Origin: CAZUMW01 sp964621615
Lineage (GTDB): Bacteria; Desulfobacterota; WTBG01; CAIYCZ01; CAIRTM01
Reading direction: 5' to 3'
Assembly (NCBI GenBank): GCA_964621615.1
Contig: CAZUMW010000013.1
Location: 1-64,000 of the forward strand
Length of the DNA: 64,000 bases
The notes beneath the pieces are model-generated. The model did no database searches. It had not been told where the DNA came from and worked only from the letters and a program-made list of their open reading frames with translations. Positions 41,737 to 48,915 of the stretch are shown here, piece after piece. Position numbers and translations under genes: made by a program. How positions within the stretch are numbered: the stretch's first letter is position 1; each line of letters opens with the position of its first letter.

Positions 41737-43521
41737 CTAAAACTCATCGGTGACATCCCGCTCGCCGTCAAAGTCAAGGTCGCGGGAGCGTCTGACAAGC
41801 GTTTCCGAGCTGTCATACTCCTCCCATACATCTACCCGCCCGTCGCCGTTTGAATCTTCCTCCACCCTGACCACCGAACCGTTGCGATAATAATACCGGA
41901 TATCCGCTTGGCCGTTTTCATCGGTGTCCTCCTCCGCCCGCACCGCTGTTTCCCCGCCGTCGAAATACCATGTCATGGTCAGATTGCCGGTATTGTGATA
42001 ATCCTCCCGGCTCTTTACCAGCCTACCCTCTTCATCATAATATTCCTCAAGCTCAGGACGGCCGTCGCTGTTTTGATCGTATTCTTTTTTACGCACTGTT
42101 TCGTTTTTATAAAACGAGCGCATCTCGGGATTGCCGTCACCGCTCTCATCGACCGCCACGACAACCGACCAGTGTTTCCGGTCAAACCGCTGAGTGATTT
42201 CAAACCGGCCGTCTTCGTCTGCATCCCGGATAAGCTTCTTTTTCTCACCGTGCCGGTAGTGCACAATCAGATCAACTGTTCCGTCGCCGCTTTCATCTTT
42301 TTTAACGGTTCGCAACTCACCCCCGCGGTAGCGCTGCCAGGTATCAAAGCGGCCGCTGCCGTCCGTATCAAGCTCAACCCGCTTTTTTTCACCCCTGCGG
42401 TTAAAATGCACAACCTCCTCGGGCTTGCCGTTGCCGTCAGCATCGCGCGTCTGCCGCCAGGGGTTGCCGTCCAGGTATTCAAGCTCTGTCTCCATGCGCC
42501 CGTCGCCGTCTTCGTCGAACTCCATCCGGTGAGGAACACCGTGCGTAAAATACCGGATCCGGTCGGTCCGCCCGCAATGCCGGGTATCTTCTGTGATCCT
42601 TTCCAGCTTTCCCGCATTATCAAAATAATGGAAAACATCCTTTTTACCGTCATAATCAGTATCAGTTTCCTGATAGTGCGGCTTTCCGTTGCTGAAGCGG
42701 GTCAGCCGGTCATAGGCTCCGTCATTGTTTCTGTCGCGCTTCTGCCCGGCGGGCTCCCCGTTCTGGTATGTTGTTATCACTTCATAAAAACCGTCGTGGT
42801 TCATATCTTTTTTCTGCCGGACAAGCTCACCGTTTTCATAGGTTCTGAAGGCATCCATTACGCCGTCATAATCCAGATCATGCTCGCTTGAGGCCGGCTT
42901 TCCCGCTTCATCGTACAGGACAATTTCATCGGTTTCGTTATCGCTGTTGCTGTCCACGGTCCGCCTGACCGGCACGCCGGTTTCGCTGTATGTCTGGCGT
43001 ATGTCAATAGTCCCGTCCCCGTTCCGATCGCGGGTATACAGAGACAGCACCCCGCTTTCATAATCATAAAATGTGTCAAAGCCGCCGACGCCGTCACTGT
43101 CCTTCTTCATCTCCGCCGGGCGCTCTTTATCATCAAATACGATGATCCGCACTATGGTGCCATCCCGGTCTGTCTGCTCGTGCCGTATGCGCTTTCCCCG
43201 CTCAAAAAAATCCCTGCACTCAAAGTTCTTATCAAAATCATTGTCCTGCTCATACAATGAAAGCTCGCCGCGCCGGTAGTGCTGTATGCGGTCGATATGA
43301 CCGTCGGCGTTGGTGTCCTGCTCTAATTTTTCAACTGCCCCTCCCGGGCCGTAATGGACAATCCGGTCGACAATGCCGTCATTATCAGTATCCTGCTCAG
43401 CAGGCGCACAGCGTGCCGCCGGCACAGACAGTGCGATGGCGCTGAAGAAAACGGACGTGAACACCAGCGCGCTCAGCACGTTCCGGTAAAAATACGATAC
43501 ATAATCAGAGAAACGCTTCAT
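41737..43521 (-). CDS. Secreted protein of 23 calcium-loop-like 24-residue repeats
   Basis: A Sec signal (MKRFSDYVSYFYRNVLSALV ... ARCAPA) is followed by 22 complete and one partial tandem units of 24-25 residues with the pattern xxDxDxDGxxDxxxxYxxGxxxxx, for example KKDMNHDGFYEVITTYQNGE. The DxDxDG core resembles EF-hand, dockerin and thrombospondin-3 calcium loops; the ending Y-xx-G resembles YD/MORN-type repeats. Nothing else is in the mature protein, so it probably forms an elongated calcium-stabilised rod on the surface. It lies upstream of exbB-exbD-tonB on the same strand. The start at 43521 is preferred over six codons upstream because the signal peptide begins there. Function unknown. 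Confidence 0.8.
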   Translation of the reverse strand: MKRFSDYVSYFYRNVLSALVFTSVFFSAIALSVPAARCAPAEQDTDNDGIVDRIVHYGPGGAVEKLEQDTNADGHIDRIQHYRRGELSLYEQDNDFDKNFECRDFFERGKRIRHEQTDRDGTIVRIIVFDDKERPAEMKKDSDGVGGFDTFYDYESGVLSLYTRDRNGDGTIDIRQTYSETGVPVRRTVDSNSDNETDEIVLYDEAGKPASSEHDLDYDGVMDAFRTYENGELVRQKKDMNHDGFYEVITTYQNGEPAGQKRDRNNDGAYDRLTRFSNGKPHYQETDTDYDGKKDVFHYFDNAGKLERITEDTRHCGRTDRIRYFTHGVPHRMEFDEDGDGRMETELEYLDGNPWRQTRDADGNGKPEEVVHFNRRGEKKRVELDTDGSGRFDTWQRYRGGELRTVKKDESGDGTVDLIVHYRHGEKKKLIRDADEDGRFEITQRFDRKHWSVVVAVDESGDGNPEMRSFYKNETVRKKEYDQNSDGRPELEEYYDEEGRLVKSREDYHNTGNLTMTWYFDGGETAVRAEEDTDENGQADIRYYYRNGSVVRVEEDSNGDGRVDVWEEYDSSETLVRRSRDLDFDGERDVTDEF

Positions 43522-43786
43522 GATGCATGTATTAACCATATGGCAGTCATCGAAAAATATGAATCACCCTGTTAAACTTTTTATTTTATCAAATAACACC
43601 ATTCAACAACAGAACAAGTTTCAGCGCTGCATGGATCTTTTATACTATAAAATGCTCTTACCGGCAGTCAATCTGACAATTCCAAAATTACGTCATGGCT
43701 TCACTTGACAAGACTCCAGAGTAAAGGCAGGGATATAATATTTAAAACGGCAGGCTTTTTGCTGTTATCAGGAATTATATACTATC

Positions 43787-43831
43787 CAGGAGCTTCCGGA
43801 GTGCTTCTTCGATGTATTCCGGAAGCTCCTG
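43787..43831. terminator. Strong 14-bp hairpin downstream of methyltransferase
   Basis: CAGGAGCTTCCGGA (43787-43800) pairs perfectly with TCCGGAAGCTCCTG (43818-43831) around a 17-nt loop, 25 bp past the stop of the minus-strand methyltransferase. No T tract follows in that direction, so termination is uncertain. The rest of the 334-bp gap 43522-43855 is AT-rich with nothing recognised. Confidence 0.45.
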
Positions 43832-43855
43832 ATACAGTGCCGATTAAAAAAATTT

Positions 43856-44713
43856 TCATCCCGGTTTCGCACGATCCCTTCGTACGGACCACCATAATTT
43901 CATATTAATAGATGTATATGGAAGCATGACCCCTTCTGGTGTTTCAAGTAAGCTTTTGTTGAGGAATTGTCTGATTGCCGCATGCTGCTTTTGCGTTTCA
44001 GGAGATAATTGCTCACAAAACACTGCATAAGCCTCTTCATGCGAAGCGTAACGGTGAGTTAATGCAAATGGAAAAACCTCGACATTAGGATAAATACCCA
44101 TCTGATACAGCACGTTAAAAAGGACCTCCCCCCCGGGCATTGCCCGATATTGTGTACCGTACAAGTGGGGCCACAAATCCGACATGTTCCAGTCATATGA
44201 GTTCTCTCCGCAAAACCAGAGCAGGTAAACAGTGCCGGCACACACCTGGCACATCTTTATAATTGCATCCCGGATCTCTGTCATGCCGAGGCTGAATGAC
44301 GCAATAACAGCATCATAAGGACCGTGAAGATCACGTGCAGGATCAACCTCCTCCCAGCGCTTCGGAACAATAGTGGCATTGTCAAACCCACATTTTTTTA
44401 TGTTTTTTTTAAGCAGTATCTGCATAGCCTCAGCCGGCTCTACCGCAGTAACACTACGTGCCCGATCTGCAAAATAAAGGCCCACTGTACCCGGCCCTGA
44501 CCCGATATCGAGCACACTGTCACCGGGAAAAACGGACACACCGCTCAAAATGTCACAAAACAATGCCTGTTCTTCCCGCATCATATTCCAGTATTCTTCA
44601 GCGCCGCTTTGATTGTCCCACGACATAGCGCAGTCGATACCCTTTGCTGATTGAATATGCCGGGTCATCTGTTCTTTCCATACAGTATTCCAGTCAAGTG
44701 CTTCTATATACAT
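43856..44713 (-). CDS. Class I SAM-dependent methyltransferase
   Basis: About 285 residues. Motif I VLDIGSGPGTVGLYFADRAR, motif II VTAVEPAEAMQILLKK, and a motif IV-like YDAVIASFSLGMTEI are in the expected order. I choose the start at 44713 (MYIEALDWNTVWKEQMTRH), where family members usually begin and GGGG stands upstream; the ORF extends 14 codons. The C-terminal half is unassigned. The gene upstream on the same strand (44845-45462) is FmdE-like with a zinc-ribbon end; they are 131 bp apart and may be co-transcribed. Substrate unknown; corrinoid or cofactor methylation would fit the anaerobic setting but is a guess. Confidence 0.8.
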   Translation of the reverse strand: MYIEALDWNTVWKEQMTRHIQSAKGIDCAMSWDNQSGAEEYWNMMREEQALFCDILSGVSVFPGDSVLDIGSGPGTVGLYFADRARSVTAVEPAEAMQILLKKNIKKCGFDNATIVPKRWEEVDPARDLHGPYDAVIASFSLGMTEIRDAIIKMCQVCAGTVYLLWFCGENSYDWNMSDLWPHLYGTQYRAMPGGEVLFNVLYQMGIYPNVEVFPFALTHRYASHEEAYAVFCEQLSPETQKQHAAIRQFLNKSLLETPEGVMLPYTSINMKLWWSVRRDRAKPG

Positions 44714-44844
44714 AAAAGACAACCCCATTAATGATAATGCATCAAACCTATTCACACTATTGCTGATTTCCGGAGAATCGAGCTCTTTTCATATTCACAT
44801 GGTTCAGGAAAACGTATTGGCCACTTCAGGGTATCACTATGCGT

Positions 44845-45462
44845 TTATGCCCAAGTTAACCATGAAGGCTCAAAACCTGCACATTCTGCACAGCAGATAG
44901 TTCCGTCCGAATCCAAAAGTTTGTTTTTTCGAAAAACATGACCGCATTTCCGGCATTGAAGCTCCTGCCGGAAATCGCCGGTATGTATTCCCAGAAGCCT
45001 GAAGCGAAGCTCTACAATCCGGCAATACTTCTCTACAGGATTGTTAAGAATATGCCTGATCAGTTCTTCCATGGCAGCATGGTATCTATTGACTGCACGG
45101 CTTGCAGCAACAGGGTCGCTATCTGCAAACCAATTTGTCAACCTCTTGATTTCTTCAGGCAATTCAACATATTCAGCAACGGTTTTAAATTGTAATACCG
45201 TACCGGTCATATAATGATATGCAAGAAAGTCCCATGGGCGACATCCGCGTGCAATGGTTACCGGAAACGGAAACCTGTTTTTTTGACACATCATGGAAAG
45301 CCCGAGGGAAGCATCATCCTCTTCCTTTGCCGCTATGCGGGTATCATCGAGACCGTTAAAAAATTCGTCTATATATTTCCCGATGCACCATCCCAGCGCC
45401 AGTTCCGGACTGAGATATCCACATTTGTTTGCAATAATGCTGAGTTCAAGCGGCACAAGCAT
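44845..45462 (-). CDS. FmdE-like protein with C-terminal zinc ribbon
   Basis: The ATG at 45462 follows AAAGGAGGGG, fixing the start. N-terminal part CGYLSPELALGWCIGKYIDEFF corresponds to the HGHLCPGLALG region of the FmdE (formylmethanofuran dehydrogenase subunit E) domain with the leading His/Cys changed, and RGCRPWDFLAYHYMTGTVLQ aligns with its second conserved block. The C-terminus ELQCRKCGHVFRKNKLLD ... ICCAECAGFEPSW is a four-Cys zinc ribbon, as in FmdE. About 205 residues. FmdE proteins are linked to molybdenum/tungsten enzymes, which matches the TunR-like gene nearby, but the function here is not known. Confidence 0.65.
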   Translation of the reverse strand: MLVPLELSIIANKCGYLSPELALGWCIGKYIDEFFNGLDDTRIAAKEEDDASLGLSMMCQKNRFPFPVTIARGCRPWDFLAYHYMTGTVLQFKTVAEYVELPEEIKRLTNWFADSDPVAASRAVNRYHAAMEELIRHILNNPVEKYCRIVELRFRLLGIHTGDFRQELQCRKCGHVFRKNKLLDSDGTICCAECAGFEPSWLTWA

Positions 45463-45669
45463 AACCCCTCCTTTTAGTAACACTATAATATAAAAGATGC
45501 CACAATTGTCAACATGCAAAATCAGAACGGCACATAATTATTTGACACCGATGCACAAAACGCCAAATAAATTATATAGAATATTGAATATTAAATATAT
45601 ATTTACAGAAGTTTTCGCCAACCATACAGAAAATGCAGTACGATTGATATATGAAAGTTCAATTATAGA

Positions 45670-45699
45670 TTGACAAAAGCCTGGTTTTTGTGCTACTAA
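45670..45699 (+). promoter_or_regulatory. Sigma70-type promoter before hydrolase-aminotransferase cluster
   Basis: TTGACA (45670-45675), 18-bp spacer and a TACTAA -10 (45694-45699) preceded by an extended TG. It lies 110 bp before the ATG at 45812, leaving a leader with two strong hairpins. Confidence 0.55.
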
Positions 45700-45710
45700 T
45701 TTTTTTTATG

Positions 45711-45772
45711 TGCCACCTGAATGTTCAGGTGCTTATCTTGTCTTACCGGGATGCCCGCGCTTTTTGCGGGAA
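45711..45772 (+). promoter_or_regulatory. Structured 5' leader with alternative hairpins
   Basis: CACCTGAA-TG-TTCAGGTG (45714-45731) is a perfect 8-bp stem. Next, CGGGATGCCCG (45748-45758) can form one hairpin while CCCGC...GCGGG (45754-45758 with 45766-45770) forms a competing one that uses the same CCCG. Mutually exclusive pairing is the usual mark of a riboswitch or attenuator. I do not recognise a known riboswitch class. Leader of the cluster 45812-51066. Confidence 0.4.
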
Positions 45773-45811
45773 GCATTACCTATATTTGCCGTTTAAGGAT
45801 ATCTGTTAACC

Positions 45812-46765
45812 ATGTCAGCTACGGCCATCCTTTCCTTCATTCTCATGATCGGAGCCTGTTTTGTTCCGTGTTATGCAACGGATCACGCTTTCCATGCAGG
45901 CCCTTACAGCAGGCTGAACAATAATTTTTACCAACCCGGCGATCTGAATATAACAGTTTTTTCAACTTCGGAAAGCAAAACCCCGCTGCCGCTTGATATA
46001 TATACACCCCGCCAGCACGGAATATATCCTGTTGTTGTATTTTTGCATGGATTTACCGGCTGCCGCCGGCATTATGAAACGATTCTGTACCACCTGGCCA
46101 GCCACGGTTTTATCGTAATTGCTCCACAGATGTACCGTGCAGAATGTTATGGGTGCGCGCCGTCACCTGCTGTTGAATCGCTTAAAGGCCTCTTGTTGCT
46201 CCGGTGGATCAGGTCACGTATTAACGGTTTTATTTCTGTTACGGCAGATACAGATCATATAGGCGTTGCAGGGCATTCCCGGGGTGGACAGATAGCGTTC
46301 AGAATAGCCGTGGCGGCAGGCGATACCATTGGCGCAGTCGCCGGGATTGATCCAGTTGACGGCCTTGCCGCGTTTGGTCAGACCAGAGTAACCACAAGGT
46401 TATGGCGCCTTGACACCCCGGCCTATATCATGGGAACCGGCCTGGGATCGGTTTTGCCGGACAATGCGACATTTCCTCTGCCGTGTGCACCGGCAAACCT
46501 CGGTCATGAAGAATTTTATGCCAAATGCGCCGGCTCTGCCTGGTATGCGGTCGCGCTGGACCATGGACATGGCGACATGCTTGATGAAGAGGATTTTGTT
46601 GATGGGGTATGCCCCGGCGGATCTGACCGGGCTGCAATGCGCTCCTTTACTGCCGGAACGCTGGCCGCATTTTTCAGCGGCATTCTTCAGGATAACGCTG
46701 ACAGCCTGTTGCTTTTCACCGGGCCCGACAGCGCTCCGGTGAACTGTCGTATGGAATTCCGGTAA
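45812..46765 (+). CDS. Exported chlorophyllase-like alpha/beta hydrolase
   Basis: Sec signal MSATAILSFILMIGACFVPC ending around YAT. Hydrolase features: VVVFLHGFTGCRRHYETILYHLASHGF (oxyanion strand), nucleophile elbow GVAGHSRGGQIAFRIA with the GHSRGG of chlorophyllase-like enzymes, Asp in AGIDPVDGL, and His in ALDHGHGDMLDEEDF. All three catalytic residues have candidates. 317 residues. It heads a co-directional run (next gene starts 44 bp on) that includes an exported aminotransferase and a TonB receptor, suggesting it processes an imported or periplasmic ester/amide. Confidence 0.82.
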   Translation: MSATAILSFILMIGACFVPCYATDHAFHAGPYSRLNNNFYQPGDLNITVFSTSESKTPLPLDIYTPRQHGIYPVVVFLHGFTGCRRHYETILYHLASHGFIVIAPQMYRAECYGCAPSPAVESLKGLLLLRWIRSRINGFISVTADTDHIGVAGHSRGGQIAFRIAVAAGDTIGAVAGIDPVDGLAAFGQTRVTTRLWRLDTPAYIMGTGLGSVLPDNATFPLPCAPANLGHEEFYAKCAGSAWYAVALDHGHGDMLDEEDFVDGVCPGGSDRAAMRSFTAGTLAAFFSGILQDNADSLLLFTGPDSAPVNCRMEFR

Positions 46766-46809
46766 CCGCTTTCTTGATAAAAAAACCGCTCAGAAAAATG
46801 GAAATATAC

Positions 46810-48213
46810 ATGAAATCGCCCCGCCGCACCGGCAACAGATGTGACAGCACGGATATGCTTTTCAACTCGCGCAGAAATTTTCTCAAAATGGCGGGGGCTG
46901 CAGCCGCAGGCGGCATAACTTCCCTTGTGCCGACACCAGCACGTGCAGACAGCCGAAATGCGTTAACCGCAAATGGTAATAAACAATTTTCCGGTAATAG
47001 CGAGGTGTACTGGCGGTCGATAAAACAGCTGTTCAGTCTTGATCCCGGGATCACCTATTTAAACACCGGCACAGAAGGATCCATGCCCAGATGTGTGGTG
47101 AATAATTTGTGGTCATATTTCAAACAATTCAGCAGAAGTCCCATGGAAAGCGCATTTTACAGCGAAGAGTTCGGCTATGTGCAGGAAAACAATATCGACA
47201 GGACAGCTGATTTTCTGAGCGCGCGTCCAAACGAGATTGTATTGACGGCAAACACGACACAGGGAATGAATCTTGTACTGCATGGGCTTGATTTTGAACC
47301 GGGTGATGAGATTGTTACCACAATGCACGAACACGGTGCCGCTCTTTCCCCGCTGTACCTTTTGCAGGACAGGTACGGTCTCAAAATAAAAGAGATCCCT
47401 CTTCCGAACATTCCTGCAGATAAGGACGAAATCATATCGCTGTTTTCAGATGCCGTCACAAAAAAAACAAAGGCGCTGTGCTTCTCTCATATTAACTATA
47501 CAACCGGCCTGCGCATGCCGGTTAAAGAGCTCTGCGAACATGCCCGGGGAAACAATATGATTTCTATCGTGGACGGCGCTCATGCCGTCGGTATGCTTGA
47601 TATAAATCTTGATGAACTGGGATGCGATTTTTATGCGGCTTCAGGACACAAATGGCTGAACGGACCGCCGGGCACAGGGATGTTATACATTCGCGACGGT
47701 GAGACAAACCCTTACGGCTTATGGCCCTGCAACACAGAAATTTATAATATCGGCTACACAGCGCCGGTAACGTCAACTCTGCAGATGTGCGGACAGCAAA
47801 ACACGCCGGCGTTCCGGGCTATGACCGATGCCATGGCTTTTCAGAAAGCGATCGGAAAACAGAAAATCGAATCCCGGATACTTGAGCTTGCAGCATATCT
47901 CAAAGAAAAAATCGGTTTCCTGTGGGGTGAGAAAAGTCTCATGTCGCCTGCAGGAAATAATGACCTGTGCAGCGGACTTGTTTCGTTTATTCCTTTTGCA
48001 AACACTGAAGACCGGTATGATATGGCCCGCTTCAGCGCTGTTACACAGCCGCTGCGCGAGCAATATAATATTTACATACGGTGGGTCAATTATTTTGCCG
48101 GGGAAAGTGACAAAAGCAAAACCTATGTATTGAGAGTATCTACTCACATATTTAACACCTTCCGCGAGATCGACAGGCTTCTGGCAAAAATACAATCTAT
48201 TGTAAACAGCTAA
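46810..48213 (+). CDS. Tat-exported class V PLP aminotransferase-fold enzyme (PvdN-like)
   Basis: A perfect twin-arginine motif SRRNFLKMAGAAAAGG near residue 20-35 targets a folded, cofactor-bearing enzyme to the periplasm. The catalytic core has YLNTGTEGSMPRCV, ANTTQGMNLVLHGL, SIVDGAHAVGMLDINLDELG (PLP Asp in VDGAH) and the Schiff-base Lys in AASGHKWLNGPPGTGMLYI. This is the class V / isopenicillin-N-epimerase group. PvdN of pseudomonads is a Tat-exported member acting on pyoverdine. I start at 46810 because GGAA precedes it; two upstream starts are possible. Function in this organism unknown; small-molecule modification linked to the TonB receptor in the same run is plausible. Confidence 0.85.
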   Translation: MKSPRRTGNRCDSTDMLFNSRRNFLKMAGAAAAGGITSLVPTPARADSRNALTANGNKQFSGNSEVYWRSIKQLFSLDPGITYLNTGTEGSMPRCVVNNLWSYFKQFSRSPMESAFYSEEFGYVQENNIDRTADFLSARPNEIVLTANTTQGMNLVLHGLDFEPGDEIVTTMHEHGAALSPLYLLQDRYGLKIKEIPLPNIPADKDEIISLFSDAVTKKTKALCFSHINYTTGLRMPVKELCEHARGNNMISIVDGAHAVGMLDINLDELGCDFYAASGHKWLNGPPGTGMLYIRDGETNPYGLWPCNTEIYNIGYTAPVTSTLQMCGQQNTPAFRAMTDAMAFQKAIGKQKIESRILELAAYLKEKIGFLWGEKSLMSPAGNNDLCSGLVSFIPFANTEDRYDMARFSAVTQPLREQYNIYIRWVNYFAGESDKSKTYVLRVSTHIFNTFREIDRLLAKIQSIVNS

Positions 48214-48227
48214 CGGGAGCAGTAAAC

Positions 48228-48881
48228 ATGTCTGGATTAAAAAACATATCAGCTTCGATTTTTATTGTTTTATGCATTGCTCAGGGCGCATTCGCTGCGG
48301 CTGACTGCAGTATGTGGACCGGGGTCTGGGACATTTTATATGACAATGGAACTATCAGTGTCTGGACTATAGATAAATATGATAATGATCCTGACAGTGA
48401 AGTCCTTCTGTGCACTGCTGTCGGCACCGAGCAGTTTCCTTCCGGTGAAACACTGCCGATTTACATAATGTATCTCAAATTTACCAAAAGTTATTATTTT
48501 GCCTATTCAGCCGAGAAGCCTTCACGGGAAACGCCGTCATTTGATCTTATCTGTGATAACAATACGCTCATATCCGAAGAAGCCCGGATGAGAGGGGTAA
48601 AGCGGGCAGGAACAGGTGTACAAGACAATTCAACCGAGACACTGTGTGTTGCGGAGCAATTGGCCGGCAGGAACAGCTATACGGTGAAAGTCATGCGGCA
48701 GTTCCGTGACAGGATATTGATGCGCAGTGCAGCAGGCAATGCGCTGGCTCAATTTTACTATACACACAGCGATCATATAGCCGAAACGCTAAAGGAGCAC
48801 CCCGGCGCACGATATATGGCAAAAAAGCTCATTGCATTGTTAGTACCCGCACTTGAGAAGGCGACAGCACCCGCTGAATAA
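48228..48881 (+). CDS. Small secreted protein with CFI-box-like C-terminal domain
   Basis: 217 residues; Sec signal MSGLKNISASIFIVLCIAQG ending AFAA. The middle (DCSMWTGVWDILYDNGTISV ... EVLLCTAVGTEQFPSGE) resembles lipocalin-like secreted repeats with paired Cys. The C-terminus CVAEQLAGRNSYTVKVMRQF RDRILMRS ... LAQFYYTHSDHIAETLKEHP follows the same RDR...YY pattern as the C-termini of proteins at 2884 and 60684. RBS CGGGAG precedes the ATG. Third gene of the hydrolase-receptor cluster, 14 bp after the aminotransferase. Confidence 0.7.
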   Translation: MSGLKNISASIFIVLCIAQGAFAAADCSMWTGVWDILYDNGTISVWTIDKYDNDPDSEVLLCTAVGTEQFPSGETLPIYIMYLKFTKSYYFAYSAEKPSRETPSFDLICDNNTLISEEARMRGVKRAGTGVQDNSTETLCVAEQLAGRNSYTVKVMRQFRDRILMRSAAGNALAQFYYTHSDHIAETLKEHPGARYMAKKLIALLVPALEKATAPAE

Positions 48882-48915
48882 AAAAAACACAACCTCTTTT
48901 TATGGAAAGTTGATC

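Noticed and set aside
45711..45772. Naming the leader as a known riboswitch class
   Set aside because: Comparison from memory with Moco, cobalamin, guanidine-II, fluoride and c-di-GMP motifs showed no match, so only alternative hairpins are claimed.
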